Shown here piece after piece: positions 1-5,781 of a DNA stretch of 7,768 bases. Under the pieces are notes generated by a model. It did no database searches and had not been told where the DNA came from. It saw only the letters and a list, made by a program, of their open reading frames with translations. Both the position numbers and the translations under genes were made by a program. The stretch's first letter is position 1. Each line of letters begins with the position of its first letter. Source of the stretch: Tannerella sp. (GTDB lineage: Bacteria; Bacteroidota; Bacteroidia; Bacteroidales; Tannerellaceae); assembly GCA_031261145.1 (NCBI GenBank), contig JAISJX010000042.1, positions 1 to 7,768 on the forward strand, given 5' to 3'.

Positions 1-1200
1 TTCCGGCTTCTCATCGTTCGTATAAAGCAAAATCTCACCGCGGAACTGGTGGGTGGTGTCCGCCGAAAAATTGCCGTCAATGATACAGTTCTCAAACCAA
101 GCCTGTTGCAGGGCATAGAACTTTTTTTCTTTGTCCACTTCCACTTCATTGGCTAATAACAGGCAGGGACTGTTTATATCCCGGATATTCCCAATTACTT
201 TATAATTGGCTAACGTACAATGAGTAAACCGGTATTTTCCGCCAACCAACGCGGCTATCGAACCGGACGAATTGGAAAATTCGCTGTTAGAAGCCTCAAT
301 ATGAGCATTTGTGGCTGTCAGAAGATTTTTATCCATATTGGTAATTTGAGAATTACGGATATCTATCTTTAGCCTGTCAGGCTCCGATTCCCGGAACGTC
401 AGTCCGGACGAACCATTGCGAACAATAACATAATCAAACTCATTACCGAAACTTGTTGAATTAAAATACATTCCGCCCCATTGTCCCGGCGTCCGGTCAT
501 AAGGCAATAACACATTCGCCTGAATAACATCCAACCGGTCGCCGCGAAAAATAACCGGCTCATCCTGAGTTCCTTTTGCTTTTAGCGTACCGGAGACAAT
601 CAGGTTTGTACTGTTATGTAAGTAAAATATCGCTCCTTTTTCGACGGTCAGCGTCGCCCCTTCGGATACTAAGATGCTGTCATATACGAGATAAGGTAAG
701 TCGGATACCAAAGTTGTGTCTTTCGTAAAAGTCACGCCGCCTTTAATCAGATGAACATTCTGCCCGTAGGCCTGCAACAGAACGGACTGCCGTAATCCGT
801 TGGTATAAAAAAGAATGGAATCTTCGACTATGAACGGTTGATTGGCTCCGTTCGGGTTCACCGTCACTTCAACTAAAACGTACAAACTGTCTTTTTTCCA
901 AATATCAATCCCCTGAAATGAATCACCCTTGCGTCCGTCCACATTGATACGAAAACCACTCTTTCCTGCGTTTGCCAGCACAACCGATTCGATTGTCAAC
1001 GCTTCATCATTCGGATTGTAAATCATAAATTGTCCGGTAGTGGAACCTACAGACGAAAAAATGGTGTCAAACGAGAGCGTATCGACCGAAAAGGCCAACC
1101 GGTGACTTGGATTCGTCGAATAATCATTAATATCATTACATCCCGCCAATATACTCAATATCAACAAGGACAGCATACTCAAAACCGATACTTTATTCAT
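1..1200 (-). CDS. Surface-type lipoprotein with probable right-handed beta-helix, partial (C-terminus missing)
   Basis: Reading the minus strand from the ATG at 1200-1198 gives 400 codons without a stop up to the window edge, so the C-terminal part is missing. Residues 1-20 are a hydrophobic signal peptide ending in the lipobox LAGC, with the lipidated Cys at position 21. The residues after it (CNDIND) carry acidic side chains, as in lipoproteins that Bacteroidetes send to the cell surface. Residues about 36-150 look like a beta-sandwich region with repeated D-T/D-S pairs (for example DTLSFDTIF). From about residue 180 onward short beta strands repeat in the manner of a parallel beta-helix (GTLKAKGTQDEPVIFRGDR, then PGQWGGMYF, then repeated I-x-N-S and F-x-N-C turns). 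I recognise this as a family of uncharacterised Bacteroidales lipoproteins of this layout. Its function is unknown; surface glycan binding or adhesion is only a guess. It lies 198 bases downstream of pepD on the same strand and appears to have its own promoter. Confidence 0.85.
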   Translation of the reverse strand, partial: MNKVSVLSMLSLLILSILAGCNDINDYSTNPSHRLAFSVDTLSFDTIFSSVGSTTGQFMIYNPNDEALTIESVVLANAGKSGFRINVDGRKGDSFQGIDIWKKDSLYVLVEVTVNPNGANQPFIVEDSILFYTNGLRQSVLLQAYGQNVHLIKGGVTFTKDTTLVSDLPYLVYDSILVSEGATLTVEKGAIFYLHNSTNLIVSGTLKAKGTQDEPVIFRGDRLDVIQANVLLPYDRTPGQWGGMYFNSTSFGNEFDYVIVRNGSSGLTFRESEPDRLKIDIRNSQITNMDKNLLTATNAHIEASNSEFSNSSGSIAALVGGKYRFTHCTLANYKVIGNIRDINSPCLLLANEVEVDKEKKFYALQQAWFENCIIDGNFSADTTHQFRGEILLYTNDEKPE

Positions 1201-1233
1201 ACAGATAACATTTAGAAGCTGACCGGAAAACCG

Positions 1234-1263
1234 CAAAGACAACATCACATAACGCCGCTTCAA
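1234..1263 (-). promoter_or_regulatory. Candidate Bacteroidetes-type promoter for the lipoprotein gene
   Basis: On the minus strand TGTCTTTG (1241 to 1234) matches the Bacteroidetes -7 element TAnnTTTG at all but one fixed position. A TTG at 1263-1261 lies 19 bases upstream, which is the usual distance for the -33 element. Transcription would start near 1227, leaving a leader of roughly 25 bases before the ATG at 1200. The mismatch makes this a candidate, but the spacing supports it. Confidence 0.5.
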
Positions 1264-1273
1264 GGATTTACCC

Positions 1274-1311
1274 GAAGCAATCCGGTAAGCGTCAAACGGC
1301 CGGATTACTTC
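1274..1311. repeat. Imperfect inverted repeat in the pepD-lipoprotein spacer
   Basis: GAAGCAATCCGG (1274-1285) and CCGGATTACTTC (1300-1311) form 12-base arms with one mismatch around a 14-base loop. There is no T-tract next to either arm, so this is not a classical intrinsic terminator. On the minus strand the sequence CGTCATTGTGAGGC (1332 to 1319) lies just before it. The pair of motifs resembles a degenerate copy of the short palindromic repeats of the CGTCATTGCGAGG...GAAGCAATCC type that are dispersed between genes in many bacterial genomes. That resemblance is from memory. Confidence 0.45.
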
Positions 1312-1398
1312 AGGTTATGCCTCACAATGACGAGCGACTTTTTGGGAGTCAGCCCCATTTTCTTTACTATAATAACGTATCTTCCTTTATTATATTTT

Positions 1399-2856
1399 TT
1401 AAGCCGGAATATTTTTTAGTAATTCCAGCAGATGTTTCCACCACAAACCAACCGTATCTATTTCAATCCGTTCGTTCGGAGAGTGCACATCGCGCAACGT
1501 CGGCCCAAACGAAATCATATCGAGATACGGATACTTTTCGAGGAACAATCCACATTCCAATCCTGCATGAATCGCCATAATCTCCGGTTCTTTTTGGAAT
1601 AAAGCCCGATAGGTTTCCTGCGCCACTTTGAGGATTTTAGAATCCGGGTTCGGCGCCCAGCCCGGATAGCCTTCGCCCTGTTCCACTTTGGCGCCGGCCA
1701 ACAGGAACGTGGCGGCAACCTGGTCGGCGACGGCGTCTTTAGCCGATCCGATGGAACTGCGTTGACTCGTTCCGATAATTATCCGGTTATCAACCTTCAT
1801 TTTAATCGACGCCAGATTGGTCGATGTTTCAACTAAACCTTCGATCTCGCGGCTCATTCCAATCACACCATGCGGGCAGGCCAAGACCGAATTTATCAAT
1901 CGGACGGTCAATTCGTCGCTCAGGCATGTTTCCGGCTGATCAACCGTTTCCATCGTAATCCGCAAACCCGGATCGACTTGTTTCAGTTCATTTTCTACAT
2001 CTATAATAAAATGATTCAAAAACACGCGGACTTTCTCGCGGTCTTCACCCTCCAAACCAATCACGGCATATCCTTCGCGTGCGATGGCATTATGCAGGTT
2101 TCCGCCTTCCCATGCAGACAGGGCGAAATGAAAGTTCCGGTGCAACGAGTAGAGGAAACGCGCCAACAGTTTATTGGCATTCCCCAATCCTTTATGGATG
2201 TCGCATCCCGAATGTCCACCGTTCAAGCCGGTCGCCGTGATTCGGAAATACTGCATGCCGGACGGCGCAGGGAGCGGCTCATAAATAAATGTAGCGACGG
2301 TTCCCTTTCCGCCGGCGCAGCCGATAAACAATTGCCCTTCGTCTTCGCTGTCCAAATTCAGCAAAATCCGTCCGGTCATGAAGCCTTCTTCGATGGCGGC
2401 AGCGCCCGTCAGGCCGGTCTCCTCATCAATCGTAAAAAGACATTCGATAGGGCCATGCGCAATATCACCGGATGCAAGAATCGCCAACTGCGCCGCGACG
2501 CCAATCCCATTATCCGCTCCCAGCGTCGTTCCCTTCGCCCGGAGCCATTCCCCATCGATGACGGTCTCAATCGGATCTTTTTCAAAATCGTGCACCACAT
2601 CGCTGTTTTTCTCACAAACCATATCCATGTGGGATTGCAGGATGACCGTCTGCAATTTTTCATAACCCGGCGTCGCCGGTTTCGAGATAAGCACATTTCC
2701 GGTCTTGTCGGTCTTTGCCGACAAGCCGTGTTTCGCAGCAAATGCCTCCAAATAGCGGATCATTTGGCCTTCTTTTTTGGATGGACGGGGCACTTGCGTC
2801 ACCTCATGGAAATACTTCCACACGATTTTTGGCTCCAAATCTGTAATCTGTTTCAT
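1399..2856 (-). CDS. pepD: Aminoacyl-histidine dipeptidase (M20C, PepD)
   Basis: This is a cytosolic dinuclear metal dipeptidase that splits Xaa-His and other dipeptides during peptide turnover. The protein has 485 residues, the usual length of the family. The M20 metal-site motifs are all present: H76 and D78 in SHMDMV, D115 in GADNGIG, the catalytic/metal pair E145-E146 in TIDEETGL, D169 in NLDSEDEG and H458 in RDVHSPNER. H215 in GGHSGCDIHKG and the H430-E434 stretch HAGLECGL are also typical of PepD. I chose the ATG at 2856 (MKQITDLEPK) because family similarity begins there. A longer reading from a TTG at 2898 adds 14 residues but would begin inside the predicted -7 promoter element. The gene is transcribed away from the small membrane protein gene at 2993. 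No clear intrinsic terminator follows; the hairpin at 1274-1311 could affect the 3' end. Confidence 0.95.
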   Translation of the reverse strand: MKQITDLEPKIVWKYFHEVTQVPRPSKKEGQMIRYLEAFAAKHGLSAKTDKTGNVLISKPATPGYEKLQTVILQSHMDMVCEKNSDVVHDFEKDPIETVIDGEWLRAKGTTLGADNGIGVAAQLAILASGDIAHGPIECLFTIDEETGLTGAAAIEEGFMTGRILLNLDSEDEGQLFIGCAGGKGTVATFIYEPLPAPSGMQYFRITATGLNGGHSGCDIHKGLGNANKLLARFLYSLHRNFHFALSAWEGGNLHNAIAREGYAVIGLEGEDREKVRVFLNHFIIDVENELKQVDPGLRITMETVDQPETCLSDELTVRLINSVLACPHGVIGMSREIEGLVETSTNLASIKMKVDNRIIIGTSQRSSIGSAKDAVADQVAATFLLAGAKVEQGEGYPGWAPNPDSKILKVAQETYRALFQKEPEIMAIHAGLECGLFLEKYPYLDMISFGPTLRDVHSPNERIEIDTVGLWWKHLLELLKNIPA

Positions 2857-2895
2857 GTTTTTTATATTTATAACTTTAATCAAACAACTAATAAT

Positions 2896-2903
2896 CAAAT
2901 ATA
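2896..2903 (-). promoter_or_regulatory. Promoter -7 element for pepD
   Basis: TATATTTG on the minus strand (2903 to 2896) is a full match to the Bacteroidetes -7 consensus TAnnTTTG. Transcription should start near 2889, giving a leader of about 33 A/T-rich bases before the ATG at 2856. The -33 region is a T-rich stretch without a clear TTTG, so the match rests mainly on the -7 element. Confidence 0.6.
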
Positions 2904-2970
2904 TGGAAAGAAACGAATGAAAAAAAAACGAAATATTTCAAAAAACGCATTTTCTATTTACATAAACTCG

Positions 2971-2978
2971 TATCTTTG
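2971..2978 (+). promoter_or_regulatory. Promoter -7 element for the small membrane protein gene
   Basis: TATCTTTG is a full match to TAnnTTTG, with T-rich sequence around 2950-2953 at about the -33 position. The predicted start near 2985 leaves only about 8 bases before the ATG at 2993 (or 14 before the in-frame ATG at 2999), a very short leader. It is divergent from the pepD promoter. Confidence 0.6.
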
Positions 2979-2992
2979 TCACCACAAATGTA

Positions 2993-3208
2993 ATGAAAAT
3001 GTTTGTAATTATAGTATCGACGGTTGTAATTATTCTTGTTTGTGTCGCCCTGATGAGTGTTCGGGTGATACTGAAAAAAGGCGGACAGTTTTCGAGCGCG
3101 CATGTTGGAGACAGTAAAGCGCTACGAAAAAAAGGGATTTATTGCGCCCATACACAAGATTGGATGGCAGCCGGAAAAAAAAATCTATTTGAACGTATTC
3201 GTTCATGA
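2993..3208 (+). CDS. Small single-pass membrane protein of unknown function
   Basis: The 71-residue product has one hydrophobic helix at residues 3-22, followed by a basic, probably soluble tail. The tail contains VRVILKKGGQF, then HVGDSKALRKKGIYCAHTQD with one cysteine at residue 51. I recall small Bacteroidetes membrane proteins with a comparable tail (a lysine-rich juxtamembrane stretch, then an N/S-K-A-L-R-K-K-G-I-x-C pattern), but no function is known to me. The gene is supported by a consensus promoter just upstream and by the gap it fills between two promoters. The start may be 2993 (MKMF) or 2999 (MF). Its last codons overlap the palindromic sequence in front of the next promoter. Nothing in the sequence allows a specific function to be assigned. 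Confidence 0.7.
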   Translation: MKMFVIIVSTVVIILVCVALMSVRVILKKGGQFSSAHVGDSKALRKKGIYCAHTQDWMAAGKKNLFERIRS

Positions 3209-3210
3209 AC
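3191..3210. repeat. Overlapping GAAC/GTTC palindromes upstream of the ompH-like promoter
   Basis: Two perfect inverted repeats overlap here. GAACG (3191-3195) pairs with CGTTC (3200-3204) around TATT, and GTTCATGAAC (3201-3210) is a 10-base palindrome. The unit therefore contains three GAAC/GTTC half-sites. It ends 6 bases before the -7 element at 3217 and so covers the -33 region, which is where a regulator or anti-sigma-type system could act. It also encodes the last residues and the stop codon of the small membrane protein, so coincidence is possible. Confidence 0.35.
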
Positions 3211-3216
3211 ATTTAC

Positions 3217-3224
3217 TATCTTTG
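3217..3224 (+). promoter_or_regulatory. Promoter -7 element for the OmpH/Skp-family gene
   Basis: TATCTTTG is a full match to TAnnTTTG. The predicted start lies near 3231, giving a leader of about 43 A/T-rich bases to the ATG at 3274. No good -33 TTTG is present at the standard distance; TTTG at 3188-3191 is slightly too far upstream. Read-through from the promoter at 2971 is also possible, because no terminator separates the two genes. Confidence 0.55.
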
Positions 3225-3273
3225 CAGTGTTGAAAAAAAAGTTTTATAATAATGATTAAATAATATTCAGTTT

Positions 3274-3885
3274 ATGAAAAATTTGAACTATGTGATTAAT
3301 GGTGTATTAGCAGTTGCCGTTATTGTTTTATTTATTATGCAATTTTCAGGGAAGAAAGAGAAACAGACTCCCGCGTTGGTTACAGCTTCGGGTGAACAAA
3401 TTGCAGGTTTCCCTGTTGCTTATATAAATATTGATTCTTTGTTGCTGAATTATAATTTTTCAAAAGATTTGAACGAGCAAATCACGAAAAAACAAGAAAA
3501 CGCCCGTGCCAACTATACGCAACAGGCACGCAGTTTTCAAAATGATGCGGAAAATTTCCAGTATAAAGTGCAAAATAATGCTTTTGCCACACGCGAAAGA
3601 GCCGAGCAGGAACAACAGCGTTTACTCAAAAAACAACAGGATTTGCAAGCGCTGGATGAAAAACTGACTCAGGAACTGATGGATGAAACCCAGCGGGTCA
3701 ACGAACAACTGCGCGACACGATTGTTGCTCATTTGAAAGACTACAATAAAGAGAAAGGTTATCAGATTATATTCAGTAATTCGGGAGGCACTCCCATCTT
3801 ATTGGCGGATGATGTTTATAACATCACCAGCGAGGTGGTTGAATATCTGAATAAAAAATGGTCTGCTCCAACCGACAATAATTGA
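3274..3885 (+). CDS. OmpH/Skp-family periplasmic chaperone-like protein
   Basis: Proteins of this family hold unfolded outer-membrane proteins in the periplasm. The product has 203 residues. A hydrophobic helix at about residues 8-24 follows a short N-terminus. A linker comes next, then the short first strand with AYINIDSLL (49-57), typical of Skp/OmpH proteins, and a long charged Q/E/K-rich coiled coil (about 65-155) that would form the tentacle arms. The C-terminal strands include GYQIIFSN (162-169) and GGTPILLADD. The family's usual length is about 160-200 residues. The start follows an A/T-rich leader from the promoter at 3217. No clear AxA signal peptidase site follows the hydrophobic helix and there is no lipobox, so the protein may stay anchored in the inner membrane. 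The gene ends at a strong terminator. Confidence 0.85.
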   Translation: MKNLNYVINGVLAVAVIVLFIMQFSGKKEKQTPALVTASGEQIAGFPVAYINIDSLLLNYNFSKDLNEQITKKQENARANYTQQARSFQNDAENFQYKVQNNAFATRERAEQEQQRLLKKQQDLQALDEKLTQELMDETQRVNEQLRDTIVAHLKDYNKEKGYQIIFSNSGGTPILLADDVYNITSEVVEYLNKKWSAPTDNN

Positions 3886-3913
3886 TTAAAAAACTTCATT
3901 TCATATTTTTGTG

Positions 3914-3954
3914 AAAAAAGCGGGTAACGTTTTGGTGGTTACCTGCTTTTTTTT
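3914..3954. terminator. Bidirectional intrinsic terminator
   Basis: GCGGGTAAC (3920-3928) pairs with GTTACCTGC (3938-3946) in nine base pairs, one of them a G-U wobble, around a 9-base loop. It is followed by eight T residues (3947-3954) on the plus strand and preceded by six A residues (3914-3919), which supply the T-tract on the minus strand. It ends the OmpH-like gene 29 bases after its stop and the convergent membrane protein gene, whose TAA stop at 3955-3953 overlaps the T-tract. Confidence 0.9.
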
Positions 3955-4282
3955 ATTTCTTTTCTTTAGGCATAATGAAAGAAGTATAAAGCTGCAACAG
4001 CGCGGAAATCAGCAGACAAGCCACCCATTCCATCCGATGTTTGAACATAAACACCGAAGCGATAATCATAGCTATGCCCGCAAAAACATTCAACCGGTTC
4101 AACCGGCGCACATGAAAAGCCGCGTCTTTAACGGGAATCGTCATATAGCAGACCGTGATTCCGGCAGCGCCTATCGAAAAAAGATAAGGCGCATATATCC
4201 ACCGAGTTATATATAAAACTGCGCCGGATAATATGAGTATTCCCGAAGTTGAGAATACAATAGTTCTTATTTTTGAATTCAT
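3953..4282 (-). CDS. Small four-helix integral membrane protein of unknown function
   Basis: The 109-residue product has four hydrophobic segments at about residues 8-26, 30-49, 64-80 and 85-103, joined by short basic loops (VKDAAFHVRRLNR between helices 2 and 3). It ends in a lysine-rich tail (PKEKK). No catalytic motif is visible and I cannot assign a function. Its ATG overlaps the TGA of the upstream septum protein gene as ATGA (4282-4279), so the two are probably translationally coupled and share the promoter at 4610-4603. The coupling suggests an envelope or division-related role, but that is inference from context. The stop codon lies in the T-tract of the terminator. Confidence 0.8.
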   Translation of the reverse strand: MNSKIRTIVFSTSGILILSGAVLYITRWIYAPYLFSIGAAGITVCYMTIPVKDAAFHVRRLNRLNVFAGIAMIIASVFMFKHRMEWVACLLISALLQLYTSFIMPKEKK

Positions 4283-4584
4283 TTATCGACAATAATAAAA
4301 ATATCTTCGTTTGCTTTTTTCATGAAAAACTCTTCCCGTGCAAAGCGTTCCAATCGTTCTTTATTGGCGCTGAGATCCTCTAATTTCTTTTGATTCTCCT
4401 CAATCTCTTTCCGGCAAGATTTAATTTCCTGTTCCAGCTCACGAATTTTTTCGTCATACGAATAACGCTTATACAGGTTACTATCGCCAACCGTAAACGT
4501 AATTATCAGAAAAACAATAACTACCAGCCAATATTTATTCAGCTTGGACAAATAATTGAAATAAAAATCTTTTAGTTGTGACAT
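4279..4584 (-). CDS. Septum formation initiator protein, DivIC/FtsB family
   Basis: Members of this family are bitopic inner-membrane proteins that assemble with FtsL and FtsQ/DivIB at the division site. The 101-residue product has the expected layout. A short cytoplasmic N-terminus is followed by a membrane helix at about 18-33 and a periplasmic coiled coil with heptad character at about 43-75 (KIRELEQEIKSCRKEIEENQ). The conserved end region contains ERLERFAREEFFMKK, then EDIFIIVD. I chose the ATG at 4584 (MSQLKDF). A TTG at 4605 would add seven residues but would start inside the promoter element. It is the first gene of a two-gene unit with the downstream four-helix protein (ATGA overlap) and is divergent from dnaX. 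Confidence 0.88.
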   Translation of the reverse strand: MSQLKDFYFNYLSKLNKYWLVVIVFLIITFTVGDSNLYKRYSYDEKIRELEQEIKSCRKEIEENQKKLEDLSANKERLERFAREEFFMKKANEDIFIIVDK

Positions 4585-4602
4585 ACCGGTACAAGTTTTT
4601 TG

Positions 4603-4610
4603 CAAAAGTA
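4603..4610 (-). promoter_or_regulatory. Promoter -7 element for the septum protein operon
   Basis: TACTTTTG on the minus strand (4610 to 4603) matches TAnnTTTG. The predicted start near 4596 gives a leader of about 12 bases to the ATG at 4584. It stands 14 bases from the divergent dnaX -7 element. Confidence 0.6.
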
Positions 4611-4624
4611 TAAAAAAAAATTCA

Positions 4625-4632
4625 TATCTTTG
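4625..4632 (+). promoter_or_regulatory. Promoter -7 element for dnaX
   Basis: TATCTTTG matches TAnnTTTG. A TTTG at 4599-4602 lies 22 bases upstream as a possible -33 element and overlaps the start region of the opposite promoter. Transcription would begin near 4639, about 12 bases before the ATG at 4651. Confidence 0.65.
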
Positions 4633-4650
4633 TCTGGTATTAGAAAAAAT

Positions 4651-5781
4651 ATGGATAATTATATTGTATCGGCAAGAAAATATCGCCCGGCCACTTTCAA
4701 CAGCGTCGTCGGACAGAAATCGTTAGCTACTACTTTAAAGAATGCTATTCAAAGTAATAAGTTGGCGCACGCCTACCTTTTCTGCGGGCCGCGGGGGGTT
4801 GGTAAAACGTCGTGTGCGCGTATTTTCGCCAAAACAATCAATTGCATGAACCTGACGGCTGACGGAGAGGCTTGCAATGAATGCGAATCGTGCCAGTCTT
4901 TCAACGAACAGCGCTCGCTGAACATCCATGAATTAGACGCTGCATCCAATAACTCGGTGGAGGATATCCGCTCGCTGATTGATCAGGTGCGTATCCCGCC
5001 GCAAATAGGTAAATATAAGGTATATATCATCGACGAGGTGCACATGTTAAGCTCGGCGGCTTTCAATGCGTTCCTGAAAACGTTGGAGGAACCGCCTCAT
5101 CATGCAATATTTATCCTTGCAACAACGGAAAAACATAAAATTTTGGCGACGATCTTGTCGCGATGCCAAGTCTATGATTTTTCGCGTATTTCCATACCCG
5201 ATACGGTGGAACATCTACAGTTTGTCGCTGCAAGTGAAAACGTTACAGCCGAACCGGAGGCGCTGAATATCATTGCCCAGAAATCGGATGGCGGTATGCG
5301 CGACGCCCTGTCTATTTTCGACCAGATCGTTAGCTATACGAACGGAAATATTACCTATCAGGCTGTTATTGAGAATCTGAATATCCTTGATTATGAATAT
5401 TATCTCCGGATTACAAATGCGATGCTGAAAAGTGAAATCCGGAATTGCATGCTGTTGCTGAATGAAATTTTAGAGAAAGGTTTTGACGGCCAGCATTTTA
5501 TCACGGGTTTGGCTTCCTATTTCCGGGATTTGTTAGTATGCAAGGACGAAAGCACTCTGATACTGTTTGAATTAGGGGCGTCTATTCGTGAGCGTTACAA
5601 ACAAACGGCCAGACAATGCCCCGATTGGCTGCTTTATCAGTCCATCGAACTGGCTAACACGTGCGACCTGAACTATCGTGAAAGCCGGAACAAACGGTTG
5701 TTGCTGGAATTGACGCTTATTCAACTCTGCCAGTTGATCGAAGCCGGTACAGCCAAGCCGGATGATAAAAAAAAAAACTGA
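4651..5781 (+). CDS. dnaX: DNA polymerase III clamp-loader subunit DnaX, zero-frame gamma-like product
   Basis: DnaX forms the ATPase core of the clamp loader, which places the sliding clamp on DNA at the replication fork. The zero-frame product has 376 residues starting at MDNYIVSARKYRP. The ATG at 4651 fits the promoter at 4625 and the family's usual N-terminus; the in-frame ATG at 4600 lies upstream of that promoter. Visible motifs are Walker A GPRGVGKT (46-53), zinc cysteines C65, C75, C78 and C81, Walker B IIDEVH (126-131), the arginine-finger motif SRC (170-172) and sensor 2 GGMRDAL (214-220). Domain III follows to about residue 364. The frame ends in KKKN and TGA, directly after an A11 run and soon after domain III, so the product is a complete gamma-type subunit. 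The tau-specific part continues in the -1 frame; see the entries at 5767 and 5778. Confidence 0.95.
   Translation: MDNYIVSARKYRPATFNSVVGQKSLATTLKNAIQSNKLAHAYLFCGPRGVGKTSCARIFAKTINCMNLTADGEACNECESCQSFNEQRSLNIHELDAASNNSVEDIRSLIDQVRIPPQIGKYKVYIIDEVHMLSSAAFNAFLKTLEEPPHHAIFILATTEKHKILATILSRCQVYDFSRISIPDTVEHLQFVAASENVTAEPEALNIIAQKSDGGMRDALSIFDQIVSYTNGNITYQAVIENLNILDYEYYLRITNAMLKSEIRNCMLLLNEILEKGFDGQHFITGLASYFRDLLVCKDESTLILFELGASIRERYKQTARQCPDWLLYQSIELANTCDLNYRESRNKRLLLELTLIQLCQLIEAGTAKPDDKKKN
5767..5781 (+). promoter_or_regulatory. Candidate programmed frameshift or transcriptional slippage site in dnaX
   Basis: Eleven consecutive A residues (5767-5777) are read in the zero frame as AAA AAA AAA AAC and followed at once by TGA (5779-5781). 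The heptamer A AAA AAC (5772-5778) and the all-A heptamers before it allow tandem -1 slippage of two tRNAs. An A-run of this length is also prone to RNA polymerase slippage; one extra A (or two fewer) in the transcript restores the long frame. The -1 frame is closed by a TAA at 5766-5768, so the switch has to happen on the A-run itself. Confidence 0.75.

Noticed and set aside
1350..1380. GGGAGTC...GCCCC hairpin after pepD as a terminator
   Set aside because: Only three to four base pairs form, and on the pepD strand the following sequence is A-rich rather than T-rich.
1317..1580. An 87-codon plus-strand frame over the 3' end of pepD
   Set aside because: It overlaps the conserved pepD C-terminus in antisense, has no promoter element, and its product has no recognisable features.
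2930..2939. Perfect 10-base palindrome GAAATATTTC between the pepD and small membrane protein promoters
   Set aside because: In such A/T-rich sequence a palindrome of this length is easily due to chance, and it does not sit on a core promoter element.
1870..3117. A 415-codon plus-strand open frame opposite pepD
   Set aside because: It is antisense to a pepD gene with full family motifs, crosses both divergent promoters, and its translation shows no recognisable domain or normal composition.
4600..4650. An N-terminal extension of DnaX from the ATG at 4600
   Set aside because: This ATG lies upstream of the TATCTTTG core at 4625, and the DnaX family N-terminus begins with MDNYIVSARKYRP at 4651.
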